A stretch of DNA of 64,000 bases from Anisakis pegreffii. Its lineage: Eukaryota; Nematoda; Chromadorea; Rhabditida; Anisakidae. How positions within the stretch are numbered: the first letter of the stretch is position 1; every line of letters starts with the position of its first letter. The stretch covers positions 1 through 64,000 of the forward strand of contig JAPYMA010001661.1 in NCBI GenBank assembly GCA_035041965.1, given 5' to 3'. Shown here piece after piece: positions 37,771-50,600 of this stretch. The notes beneath the pieces are model-generated. The model ran no database searches. It was not told the DNA's origin and saw nothing but the letters and a program-made list of their open reading frames with translations. The position numbers and the translations under genes were made by a program.

Positions 37771-39444
37771 TTTTGTTTTACAAGTATTCAGTTGTCAAGA
37801 CTGTTGTCAGTTGTTAAGCACTGAAACAATCAACTCTCATCATATTTTGTAATTAACCCAAACATTTTTCAAATCATTTCATCCACTTTTCATCATCCAT
37901 TCCTTAACGAGAATTCACAATGAAATCAACTAGCTCGACAAACTGTTTGACAATTAAATTATCGCTTATCGAGTGCGCAAAACTAAACCACACTGTATGC
38001 CATTGACTTATTCGCAATGAATGCCACACACTAACACTATGTTTATGGCCGAATGGCAAAATTTATGAGATCAAATTTTTACGTGAAAGAACAGAAGGCA
38101 GGCAGGCACTTGTGTGGATCCTTTATTAATGAGCATGTGATTAAGGGCTCAAATAAGGATGCCATCATACCAATTGCACTTGGATGAACTCTCCCTTCCG
38201 AGTATACAATCTCAATTTATTTACTGAATCATTCGTCGTAATATTACATAACAAAATGTTTTTGAGATGATTCGATATCCGCGTAACATTTCTCAAACCA
38301 CGCCATTGCATATTGCCTGTCGCATGCAAGCGAATTAATAATCCATTCAATAGTATTCATTGGTGTGATTGTTTGTCTTTCTTATCTCAATTGCATGAAA
38401 TAGTATTCGATAATATAATTGTTTGCTTCATTCATATAAAAAACAATTGACTTCTTTTTACACCATCCGTTTCCAATTCATAGCAATGTTTGCGTATCCC
38501 AACATAATGTCTTTGTTGTAAAGCGATTTTACGTGCGTATCTGGCGCAGTAAGCTATCTATCCTTTCCGAACTTTCCATATTATTGTAATTGATATCAAC
38601 CCGGAGAAATGGATAAATCCCATTCTTCTCTTATAATCAGTGTGACAATAATTACCCCTAAGCATCGGCTGTGGTCTTCCTCTGATTTTGAACTCAACCC
38701 TACGTCAACCAAATCGTTCTTCCAACGCTCCGTTGTGCATGATCAATTTATTCTATTTTCCTCAATAAACCAAATCGGTCCAATCAATCACTCTATTCGA
38801 CATGGAGCGTTACCGATACTATCCCGAAAAACTCCACACCGATTTCCAAACAAACTCAATTTGTAACAAGCTTACCAGATCCGACCGTGCAACAGTCAGA
38901 TGTCGAAGAGGAAGAACCTGACAGTCACAGTACAGTCACCTCAGAACCAACTTCCAACGAAAGCACATCCCGTCTGAATATCACTAACCCCATCTTAACT
39001 CAACTCTTTAATCATCATAGAACAATCCTCACCATCGTATCCCTCATGATGTTCACAGTACCAGCGCAATCAACTTTCAGCGCACAACTTTGCCCTTACA
39101 AACGTGCGGAATATTCATGCGTCTGCCTCCTCCAACAAATTGTACTTCTCACATACTAGAAAATTGGAGTGTCACCTTCATAATATGCTTCTTAGCAAAC
39201 AAACACAACTCGAAGGCTGATTGTGAGTGGGATAAAGACGTAACGAAGATGAGTTGCGCATGAATAATACAGTAGTAAAGGTGGCTTGTTAACAACTGAC
39301 AATCAGTTATTATTCGTCATCGCATAATCGTGGTCACCGATGTGAATCAGCGGTAAAAATGTGAAATTTTATAGCGAAATATGCATGGAAATAATCACAA
39401 AATGGTTGAATAGATCAACGTGAACAGTCAATAGCTGACTGTGA
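37771..39444. other. Intergenic region with an open-frame patch of unknown origin
   Basis: This lies between the esterase start and the calponin stop. On the plus strand about 38600-39160 is unusually C-rich and open. The frame ending at 39159 has an acidic Ser/Thr-rich part (DVEEEEPDSHSTVTSEPTSN), a hydrophobic segment (ILTIVSLMMFTVP) and Cys residues after it, as in a signal or anchor sequence followed by an ectodomain. No start context, splice site or known domain is visible. It could be a remnant of a retrotransposon env-like frame or an exon of an unknown gene. Confidence 0.35.
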
Positions 39445-41790
39445 TCATATCTTGCCTTTGGCGATTGGTTTTGGTGGCGGAATCGAGAACTTCTTCTCAA
39501 CCTGAAATTCATCAACGAAGTGCACTGAAACGATAATACTTCATCAATAATACAGTATGTGCAATGAGTCACTCACAAAAAAGTGAATGCAGACACAATG
39601 GCAGTTCACTCTACGTAAACGCTTTTCTTTGAGAAATCGAAGAATTCCTTCAAGTGCTTTTTATCGAGGGGTGGAGGAAATTATCGTTTTTTTTTTCAAA
39701 TTAAAAATTTCGGGAAAAAAGCTGCAGTATTTTAAAGTTTGAAATCCGTTTCACAAAATTTTGATCATTCAAAAATCAATGAAGAATATTTGGCCCAAAT
39801 GATAAATCCCATAATGAACATTCCGCATTTTCTCCATACAAGCGATGTGAATATTAAACAACAGCATTATTTGTGGCTTTCATCACTCTGTCGTCATAAT
39901 AACGATGAAACGAAGAATTTGTTGTTATTAACAACAAAGAACGATTAAGTAATTCAGTTTCTTCGCGAGCGCACGACAACAAATTGCGACAAATTTTTTT
40001 GAATGCTCTTTTGATAAACAATTCTTTGTTTTCAATACTTTCACAACTGTTTTCAACAGAAGTATCTCAACCATCATCAGTAGTTTATCACCATATTTTA
40101 TGTATTTCACATGTCAAATTCAGTTTGACTGGCGAACTACTTTGCATATCTGAAGTGAACTGGGAAATGTTATCACAATGAATCAACCGTCATTCAAACT
40201 GGAATTTAATGTGAATTTGTGGTACTCTAAAATTTCTGAAATAAAGCAACTCTGAAATGCATTCCTCTCATATTTGATCAACGTCAATGTATTATTGTTA
40301 TTTTTATCATCATGTCGCGTTATATTTTATAAATACTTGAGTTACTGTATGCGTTTAACTTATCGACAGTCACCAATGATTCCCTTACCATTGGAGAATA
40401 TTTGTTGTTAGCAAAATTCATGTCGGGAATGGTGGTCAATTATTTTGGTAGACATCTGGAGGAAAATGGATAAAGTTCGTTTTCTGTTAACAGTGTTCGT
40501 CGGACTATGAAGACCTCGATAGGAAGTTATTTTTTCTCCTTGATGTCTATTTGCCGAAGTTATCCCCTGACAGGGTTTATTTCCTGACAAAGATTTGCTA
40601 GAACACTATTTTTGTATTTGTCGCAACAAAGTGAAAGAGTTTCAATTTATTGTCATCATTAAAGACAATGACTGCCTATAACTTATTTGTGATTGCTGCA
40701 CGACAAAATGTTTAAGAGTCACTTTCTAAACAGTCCGTGAGCTCACCCTTGCTGTTCCACTCTCCAAGTCATACGTGCCTCAGCTTACTATTCAAGTGGT
40801 AATGCTGATAGTTGCAAAACATAATTTAATGCAGCTGACTGTTGACAAAAGGTGTAAATAAACACAAAATCGCTCATTCAACTAAGCCGGTTTCAACGTT
40901 GAAAGGCAAAGGTGAATAAATAAAGATAATAATACGGTTATTAATGAAATCAGTAATAATAACAGATACAAAACCAGTGCTACGAGAAAGTATCTTTTGT
41001 CTGATTAACTATCAAACTTACCAATCTGGCCAATGACTGCAATGTGACGCAAACTGAGAAAAAATCACGTGATTCGAAAAGATCGACAGATTGAAAAGTT
41101 TCTTCATCTTTAACACCCATCTCGCGTACGCTCGTACAAAATTGATTGATATTTTCCATGCAGTTAAAATTGCTCATTGGTTTCATGATTTTTTTAACGG
41201 TACCGGGTTGAATTGCGTTTAACAATCTTAAAATAGTAATTACCTTTTATTCTAATCAAAACATTCCACCTCAGCAGGACAACACCGACGAAAACAACTG
41301 ATGCAGACATTAGACTAAAGTTCTTAACTATGAAACAGCAACTACGAATGATGGTTCAATATCAATCTTATTTCGGTATTGAATCAATTATTCTCTGGTA
41401 ATTTGAAAATATCAAAGTTGCACTCTTTAATTATTCATATAAACCTGCACAGAAGCTGTCCATCTTTAAGTCTTTCACTGAAGTTTTCTCGGGAACCACT
41501 CGTATTGAAGTCCTCTTTTGTTATCGTTGCAATCCACTCCAATAAATTCGACGCCTCATCTTCGTTAAATTTCGAAAGTTGCTGTAAAAAGTATAATTTT
41601 CATTCCATGTTTCCGAACAATAAATCGGCAACAAACTGTACTACTGCAAAACAATCCAAATTTTGAGAAGTCAGGTGTTTATGTGTACTTATATGAATAA
41701 ATGTATACACTATAGATATATAGGGATAAGATAACATACCTTATCTCGAATGGCACCAGCCATACCGGCAGGGCGAGGTCTGCTGCTCAT
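39445..41790 (-). CDS. Small calponin/transgelin-family actin-binding protein
   Basis: It is a single calponin-homology (CH) domain protein of the CPN/transgelin type, which associates with actin filaments in muscle and other contractile cells. Four exons join in phase: 41790-41740, 41581-41445, 41226-41022 and 39501-39445, for 149 residues, typical of nematode CPN proteins. It begins [17 protein letters not shown]. The CH domain spans about 18-135: [49 protein letters not shown], and the signature [20 protein letters not shown]. The last exon gives [18 protein letters not shown], a short proline- and lysine-rich tail after a 1.5-kb intron. I saw no calponin-type C-terminal repeat, so actin binding would rest on the CH domain and tail. 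The terminal exon was assigned by phase and its TTTCAG acceptor and is the least certain part. Confidence 0.93.
39739..40250 (+). other. Unassigned plus-strand open frames inside the calponin intron
   Basis: Two open frames, 39739-39948 and 39984-40181, follow one another in the last intron of the calponin gene, on the opposite strand. An AATAAA lies near 40241, 60 bases past the second stop. The stretch [20 protein letters not shown] looks protein-like, but no splice pair joins the two frames and no family is recognised. It may be a small nested gene, a pseudogene or chance. Confidence 0.25.
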
Positions 41791-43694
41791 TTCAGAAACA
41801 AAATGTGAATGCGGTACACAGATGTGATGATGAGTCTTTTATAAGCGTATGGATGAATAAATTTTTTGGTTAGAGAATGTAGGCACAGAATAGCTGAATG
41901 ATTGACTGAACAAGCAGATGTGTGTTTATTTTGAATATCATTTTATTGCTGCCTTGAGTTAGCTGAACTCCACCCATCAACAGTCTTACTGTACGTGTTT
42001 TATCAAACAACTGGTTTAGTATTGTAGCTGTATTTGCATATGCCTTCGAAGAATATTAATTACTGAAAGTATGCGTATTGTGATGAAATGAAGAGTGTGT
42101 AGAATTACATGCCATTTGTTGTGATGATACTAACAGAATTAATTGTATGATGAAATGTTTTATTTCGTCCACAAACAACAGTAACGAGCACCAAGCAAAA
42201 GAGAGCATTTGAACTGAGATGACGGGCAAGACAGAGATTTATTTGGGCAAATGTCGAAAAAAGAATCATTAAAGCTAGAAAGCATGGTACACATTTGCTA
42301 AAGCATATAATATAACGACTTAAGATGAACGAGTAAACTTATGATGAACAAATAAGAAGTATCGACAAATGAATGATAACAGCGATTATCGAATTCTTTT
42401 TTGCAATTCGAAATGAACGAATCTGCTAGTGGTCGGTAATTTGTCATGAATTTTATGAAAGCTAAATGCTAAAAAAACTTTGGATTTTCCCAAACACATG
42501 TTCTCCCATTTTCACAAGAATTTAGGCTTAATACCAATCCAAATTTGATCACAGATGTCAACTGAAGGTCAGCATTAGACCTACAACATAATACACTGCA
42601 ATATTTCCAACGAAAAACCTCTAGGCATCAGCTCAACATACAAACAACCTTCGGCGGGTAGCAGATAATGTCTTCAACAAAGTTAACTTCACAGAAAATT
42701 GCTGAGCACAGATCTGAACAATACATTCCTTGTTGAAGAACACATTTTGTTTGTATAATGAATGGAATAAACGAAGTGATCATTTGCAGTGAACATTCAT
42801 AAAAATTACACCAAATTCTTCGTGCAATTCGTTTGCGTCACCTGTGTATGCCCTTCAGAATTCATATAATTTCGGTTTGCATTAAAAGATGCTTTGTTTA
42901 CAGCTGTAAACATCAAACATTCTTCTCAGTGATGAACTTTCCGAATGGCACAGTTCGGTCAGTTTCTCTCATACACAATTTTGAGAAGAAAGAAAAATAA
43001 TGTGGAGAGCGATGAGACTCGAGATGAGTATTACAAATGAATGCAATTAAGGCACATACATATTTTGTGAAGGGATGCAGCTCGAATAAACAGAATGAGG
43101 CAAACAATAAAATATCTAAAAACATTCGCAAGAATGAATAAATGACAATTTCAGTAGTGTACAAGAAGGTTATGCTAACAAAGTGAACTAAAACGGATTG
43201 AATGAGACCGGTGTATGCCAATATTTGAACAACATGTTTAGATCATAACAAAAAACAACAACATAAGGAGAATGGCGACGAGTAAATAAGTCAATCACCC
43301 GCATAAAATGACTCACTTGCATCGAATGAAAGAAACAAACGCGAAATTTAGCATGATGATGACGACAGACATTAATCTAGATATTTTGAAGCATTCCGTC
43401 TTTGTATATTTCATCATATCATATAATAAATGAATCGGAGCATCAATAAACTCATTAAATATCAACGTTGCTATGCTCATCGACAGATCGCATTTTTTGC
43501 AAAAGATTAAATTCTTCGGAATTTCGATATATTGATGGCGTATGATTGGTTTCAGTCATGCACGTCACTGTATCATTATAAACACTTTCGTACATTGGAT
43601 TCGTGAAATTGGTTGACTGAAACGTTATAAAATAGCACTGAATGAATATAAATCAAGTGAACAAAGAAGTAGAAGTAATTCGAGTACGATTAAG
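41791..43694. other. Intergenic region between calponin start and LRP 3' end
   Basis: This AT-rich stretch should hold the calponin promoter and the LRP 3' untranslated region. The minus-strand open frame 42913-43221 is rich in hydrophobic residues but has no initiation or splice context that supports it. Nothing else is seen. Confidence 0.45.
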
Positions 43695-44632
43695 TCAAAT
43701 GTCAACCTCATTAACAACAATTGTATCCCCTGCAGACGTAGCCTCTTCTCCTTCGTCCTCACCGGCCATAAAAGCTGGATTTTGAAATTCATCCATATCG
43801 GCATCAACAACGTTCTCTTGCATTCGTGAATGTGCAAATTGACGAGAAGATCTGCAAATGAGAAATTCATTATTAACGCAGTTTTGTAAATCTGAGTTGG
43901 GCAGATAAACTGAGTTCTAAATTTGAGTTATGTAAATAGCATGACAATAATAAAAATGAAATGCATTGGTATGCCATTCGGTGTCGAGCAAAACTTTTTC
44001 TCGCGAGCGGGAATCGAACGTGCACGCATCAATAATATTAGGTTGTTTAGAGAGATCCTTCGATGATTTTGTTAGTTGCGTGTGGGTGCTGCTTTATGTC
44101 TTTTCGGTAGCAATATTTCTAAACGGTCACCGAGGCGATACCCACACACCACTGTCAAATCAACTTTCCTAGCAATCCAATAACAATCATCTGTGCGACA
44201 CTCACTTCCACGACAATCATTTTGACTTACACCATGCCTACATTCTCTAAATTTCTTCGTATGGCTTTTCATACGTCTGTCTGCATCAGAACTCGCAACC
44301 ATAATAATATTCCAATATCCTCTAATACCATATGCAAGAAATCATCATAATCGTCGAAGTGGAAAATATTCAAATTCTGAATCAATCCAATCTTCACAGC
44401 GCTGAACAGTCTATTGAATTCGTCAAGCAGCAAATTGTGAAGTCGATTGAAGGACAAATTTTAACGACAGAATAACCAAAATCTTGAATTGACGGCTTCA
44501 ACACCAAAAAAGGTAAACTTTGAAGAGAAGTTAACTGCAAATTCTACCTTTGACGCCTTACAACCACCAAATAAAGAATAACGATTGATAACAGGATGAT
44601 AAAAACCACTGGGAATACGACAATTATCACCT
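43695..44632 (-). other. LRP1: LRP: transmembrane segment and short cytoplasmic tail
   Basis: Exon 44632-44548 encodes the single span [20 protein letters not shown] followed by LVVVRRQR (stop-transfer). Exon 43851-43695 encodes the tail, about 52 residues, ending in TGA. It carries [14 protein letters not shown], equivalent in position to the second FxNPxY endocytosis motif of LRP1 but with Phe in place of Tyr. An acidic stretch and the terminus VVNEVDI follow. Only one NPx(Y/F) motif is present; vertebrate LRP1 tails are about 100 residues with two. Confidence 0.92.
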
Positions 44633-47600
44633 CTAAAATTCGATGTTGTTAACGGAATTTTATTCGAATTGATTCATTTCCGGTTGTTGTCATACAGCAT
44701 AAACGATTTGAAAAAATTTAGAGTTCGAAATTCAATGAATAAATTGTGAAAAGGATTTTGAAAACCTGCAGCTGTTCCGGTCCTCTCGTCGGCCTTTGAA
44801 ATTTGAACAGATGAACGCGGAAACTGACAACGATCACCCAACCATGCACTGCTACACCTTTAAAAGAACAACTTTCTATTGCGTGAATGGGTTGAATGGT
44901 TGTCGAAAACGCAAGAATTAATCAGCTCAATGATACGGAACTGAATACTGGATGGCATATTTGGATAAGCGAAACAATTGTCAACTTATCAAACAAGTCT
45001 TAAGCAAAGGACGAACGAGCAAATAGCACGCTGTTCAGCGATGAAACATGTGCCGCCATTACGACAATATCCATGACATTCTGGAGTTGCACACACCAAA
45101 CCTCGCCAACCAACTGGACACGAACAACGGACACCTTTCGAAGCGGCCACTGTCATACATCTACCCGCATTATGGCATGTCAATTCAGCACATGTACGAG
45201 CTGAGATTTCATTGCAGCTATAAAACACATCGATGAATTTATACATAACGTTTAGCTTATCAATGCTATTCATATACTTCTGTTTCAGATAATATCTGCA
45301 TTAACTGAAGTTTTTCAGAGAATTAAGCTTGAGAGTGTTCGTGATTAGAGTGCAACATTGAATTAATGAATTTTTGCATAAACTCCTCAAAATTAAATCT
45401 GAATACGAATTAATGTTGATGGAACAGTATGAAACAAATGCCTTCTTTTAAATAAAAAGAGGAAGAATGTTACAATCACTATGCAGTAACCAACCTGGCT
45501 CCGGAAAGTCCACGTGGACATTCGCAAACTGCTCCAAGATTCTCGTCTAATCGGCATTTTGCGCCATTCTCACAACTAGTTGCACATTTACCAAAAATAT
45601 CACAACGCTTCCCCGTGTAGCCTGGTTTACATCTGAAAAGTTGTTGACTCGTTTAGAGACGATAATGAAACATAGCCAAGCACTGAATGCAAAGATCATA
45701 GTCAATGACTGTTTCGGTTCACTAAAAAAATCCACTGAACTGGTCTTGTAGAACAGCTAAGCGAATACTGACTGATTATAATGGTGAGTAAGAGTTGTAA
45801 TTAATATTCACTTACATGCACATCCACTCTTGGTCATTTTTCGAGTAACATTCTGCTTCATTTAAACAATAATCACTGCATTCTCGTTTCTCAGTGCAAC
45901 GCTCTCCTTGATATTTACTTGGACAAATACATATTGGTCCACGAGCCGAATCATGAACACAATGCCCTACAAATGACATGAACTAGGCATGCGATCTAGC
46001 ATTGTTTATCAATCCAACAAACCTAATAAATGAACTTACAAGATAGACTTTAAAATGGCACCAATTCAATAAAACACTATCAATGCTGAATTAATCACGA
46101 ATATTCATTTCATTATAAGCCACTCCACTGTTCAGTTAAATACGAATCAACAATAAAGCATAATATAGGCCGATAAATATGCATCTTATGAGATTTAATT
46201 CTATGTGTAGTGATAACCTCCATTAAGACAGTGATGTTCATTACGATGACACCAGTCATCAGCACAACGCGCGCCACCGAATCCAGCCGGACAAACACAA
46301 TCAATTTCATTTTTGCTTCCACCTATTGACGATCGCACACAAATACCATCATTATAGCAGTACCCTATATGTAAGTCATTTACTAACAATAATGACAAGG
46401 AACTCTCAAACAAATGAATCCAATGGTTTAAGAAATTTCAAGTCATGCCAACGAATACGATTGAATCACGATAATGAAAATAATAAACATTAAGTTTATT
46501 TGAATGAAAAAAAAGAAAACATTTTCACGCAAAGGAACATCGAATAATAACATAGAAAGAGAAGAATGAACAAACCAATGCACAAATCTTTCTCACACGA
46601 TACACCCGCGTACCCAGGAGGACACGAGCAACCCTTCCTATCTTTGCAGTATCCACCATTACGACATGCATGCATTCCCCCATTCTCGAGAACACAGTTC
46701 TCACATCGTCTTCCTAACAACCAGTTATTTTTATTCAATATTCACATTGTGTTTCAATCTCTTCATTGAACTATCAACACAATAATCCACTCGAGTGTTT
46801 GTTACGATTCTGACAAAAGCCCTGACAATCATTTCGAATCGCACTGTTTTCGTACAAACGAAACTTCAGATGATAAACATGAGCAAAAGCACAACTTGTT
46901 AACTAACCCATAAACTCTCGAGGACATTTGCAGAAGGGACTCATATCCTCGGCATACGAGCAATTTCCTCCATTGAAACAAAATGATTTACAGGCGTCGA
47001 TTCGTCGCTCACACTCAGCACCTGTATAGCCAGGGTCACATTCACAACTAGGAAGTCCCGTTGTTTGTGATATCTAAATTTAAAATTTCACTTGTGCAAA
47101 GATGGAAGTGACCATCATGCAACATTTGCTTATATTATTAAAAATGTATGTCCTCCAACAAGATTAAATGATGTCCTCAAACAAGATTGAATGATGTATT
47201 TAATCAACGAACTATACAAACTCCATTCGCACCGCACCGACCCGTACACTTGTAGAGTTGACAACGTTTACCTGTGTACTGAATCGGACAACTGCAAGCA
47301 ATAAATAATTAAATGAGTAGCAATGAGCATTCAACAATAATATTAAGAAGCTGACAAATAAAATAATGAATACTAATAAATTGCAAAAATCAGATTTTTG
47401 ATTCGAAAACATCGATACCACACATTGTGACACATGCTAATTGTATATAACTCCTTAAAGATCTATGCAACAGAAACAACAACGATAAAACCATTACAAA
47501 ACCGGTTATGACTGCAATATATCTTTTGATTTGTTCACATTCACCGAAAATTCATTCACATACCATAGAAATAGTATTTTTTGTTGTTAAAATCAATCGC

Positions 47601-50600
47601 TAACAACAAACTATCAAAAGGTTTCATTATATATAACAGGTTTTATCGTTTAAAATAATGATGAAACGCTCGCAATGATCAATATTTTCGAAAATGAAGA
47701 AATGCAATTAATGAACGGCAAACTTGTAAATTAGAAAATACCTGCAATCTGGATCTGCATACATGGCATAAGTGTCATAAATGAGAGTACAGTTTCCTCC
47801 ATTAAGGCAATAATTATGGCAAACGTCTGTCTCACAACGCTCGCCTCGAATTCCTTTAGGACATATACATCGATGTCCCGTTGAATCACATACACCACCA
47901 TTAAGACAGAATTGCGAGCCACATGCTTTAAATATTTCATTTGATTAGATCGATGACAACGATTGTGACTTATGATTGTAGCATTGTCATTATGTAATCA
48001 ATCGTTCATTCATAGCATAACGGAAGATTACTGTGCGTGGCTTTTTGAGTGCTTCAGAAATTTACACGCCTTTCTAGAACGGATGGCTAAAAAACTTGGT
48101 GAATGGAACCGTAAAGAGCAAAATTTCTTGGGTCATCAATATTCGCTAAAGATAATAAATGAAACGTTTAAACTGCTTCAAGACTGACCTTCTGAAAAAT
48201 AATCTATTATCATATAAATGAAAACTTACGTTTCGACATTTTTTCGTCTTTCTTTAACTGAACGCAACTTTTAGTTTGCGTATCATAAACAGCACCATGA
48301 ATACACAGACATGAGTAAGTTGACGGGTCCATGGCATTCGGAATGCACGGTCGACGTCCACATTTGGGTGCATCACTAAGAGAAGAATTGATCGAACATG
48401 CCGAATGTAACGCATCTAAAAAAACATCATACGAATATCCTCTGATCGATGCATGCTATCCTTATCAGCTAGACGATTTGTTTGCACCACTTATATTCTT
48501 TGCACGCGAGACGAAATTAAAGAAACGAGAATTAATTATAAGAAATCAAACATCTTTTCGCTGGATGAATGATGTGTATACGTGCGATCGGTGAGCTGAT
48601 TGTTAGACCGCTGATTGAACGCTCCGGTTGTTTGCCGAACTTATGCAGCTGCCATACCGAACCTTTCGGTGAACCAATCACATAAAGACTATCCTCGAAT
48701 ACATCTACGCTAAGCGGTCGATCATGCAAAATTCCACCTGGAATATGTTCACACCGCACTGGAACATATATCACGATAACTGATTCAATAAAAAGAAATT
48801 TAAACTTAAAAATTCAAGATCTTATTTCAACAACAGATATAATTGCGTGAACAGCTTTGATATATGCTTTAGAAAATCGTCACTGACATCAGAAAGAACA
48901 TACTCTGATAACCATATTTCTTTACAATACGTCTATCTTTACCCGTCAACGTAATTGTTTCGATAGTTCCCTTCTCGACATCGCTCCAATAAAGTCGACT
49001 AAAAATTCATTCAAGGGTATGCAAATTGGTATCTAATATAAACTTTTTCAAATGAACATCTTACCTTTGTAGAGTACTTATTCCGCAAGAGATGTGAAAT
49101 TTTGGTTCAGAACAATGAATGAACTTACTTATTGGGTTCATCAACACTAAGACTGCTAGGAGAGTAAATAGCATTAAGAGCGATCGTATGCCTTTCAGTG
49201 CCATCCAAATTAGACGTTTCAATTGCAGCATAGGGCTCTTGAACACTCCAAAATAATCGTCTGAAAGCATGCATTCGATACTGGAATATGGTTGATCTCG
49301 TAGTAACAGTGAATATATTTTAAAATTGTGATAAACTGACAGCCGATTTGGTGCAACAACAACGGCCGTTACTCTCAACAAATTGCCCCATACAATCGGA
49401 ATACTTGCACCATTGTTTCTAACTTCAGATATCGGAGTCACAGATATAACTGCTCCATCAATGCTGAAAAGGAAATAAATCAAATTCCGAATAATTTACA
49501 AATAGCTCGTCAAAAACAATCACTGAAACTGTTAATTGATCGGTACTTCGTTTTCATTATCAGTAAACAACGCTCATAAGACTGCGATTGCATCATAAAT
49601 AATCAACGATAAAGATCCAAATTCATGTTTCGATAACTAACAATAATTTTAAAAATGAACAAACAAAACGAATTGACGGTGGGAAAATCACAATCCTTCT
49701 ATTAAAAATGGTTTCTGAGAGAAATATAATCTTCTTTTTTTTTGAGGGGAATGATACCGAATAAATTATGTGATATTCAACTCATAGCGAATGATCATAA
49801 GTTGAAGATGAACTACCCAAAAATGAAGGCAGAATGGACGTGATAAACATTGCGATTGATCCAATCGACACAAACCGAAGTCGCTCTATGAAATCGCATC
49901 ACCTGGAAAGTTAATTGCTCTCAATAACTGAAACATCAAATCGAATCATGCACATAACTTTGTATGGCTATTTTCCGAGATGGATAATGAGACGTAAAAA
50001 TGCTGCTCAAGAAGTTTCTCTTGTGGCATTTAACAGGAACAAAATAGATAAAAGCAAACCGATAATTGTGGGGAGGCACGTTTCACATTTGATGATTTAA
50101 TGCGCAACATTTCTGACAATGTTCCTGACTGCACCGTTTCATGCGCCTGCAAATAATATAATTCAATGCAACCACCAACTAAATTAGATGAATAAAATAA
50201 TGATAATGACGTTCGAAGTAAAATCTGCTACTGAGAAGTCTTCCATTGAAATATTTTCATGGTCGCATTAAAAACTTCAATTTGGAAAGATTCAATGATT
50301 TGAAAATTGAACGATTCGAATGACTATCAACAGTGAATCCATGAGTTATTACCTAATGATGAGAGACTATTTATAAGATGTTGCTTTTGGTTCGAATCAA
50401 ATCCTATGAAATCAGGTCATAACATGAAGCTCAAAAGAATACATAATTGTCTGATGGAGAACTGAAAACTGACGGTATCAACCCAAAAGTATAGCAGGTT
50501 TTGTTTTGTAGGATCGTTCGAGGATGAGACATCAAGAGCATAGTCGAAATCAGTGATTGTTCGTTGCAATTCATTAGTCTTCACACGAATGTTGCTCACG

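Noticed and set aside
42913..43221. Hydrophobic 102-residue minus-strand open frame
   Set aside because: Repeated Leu/Phe/Ile runs come from AT-rich sequence; there is no supporting splice structure, and the LRP stop lies upstream of it.
44000..44025. tRNA T-arm-like GTTCGATTCCCGC on the minus strand
   Set aside because: The flanking stem does not pair, and no A-box or acceptor stem is found at the right distance. It is within an LRP intron.
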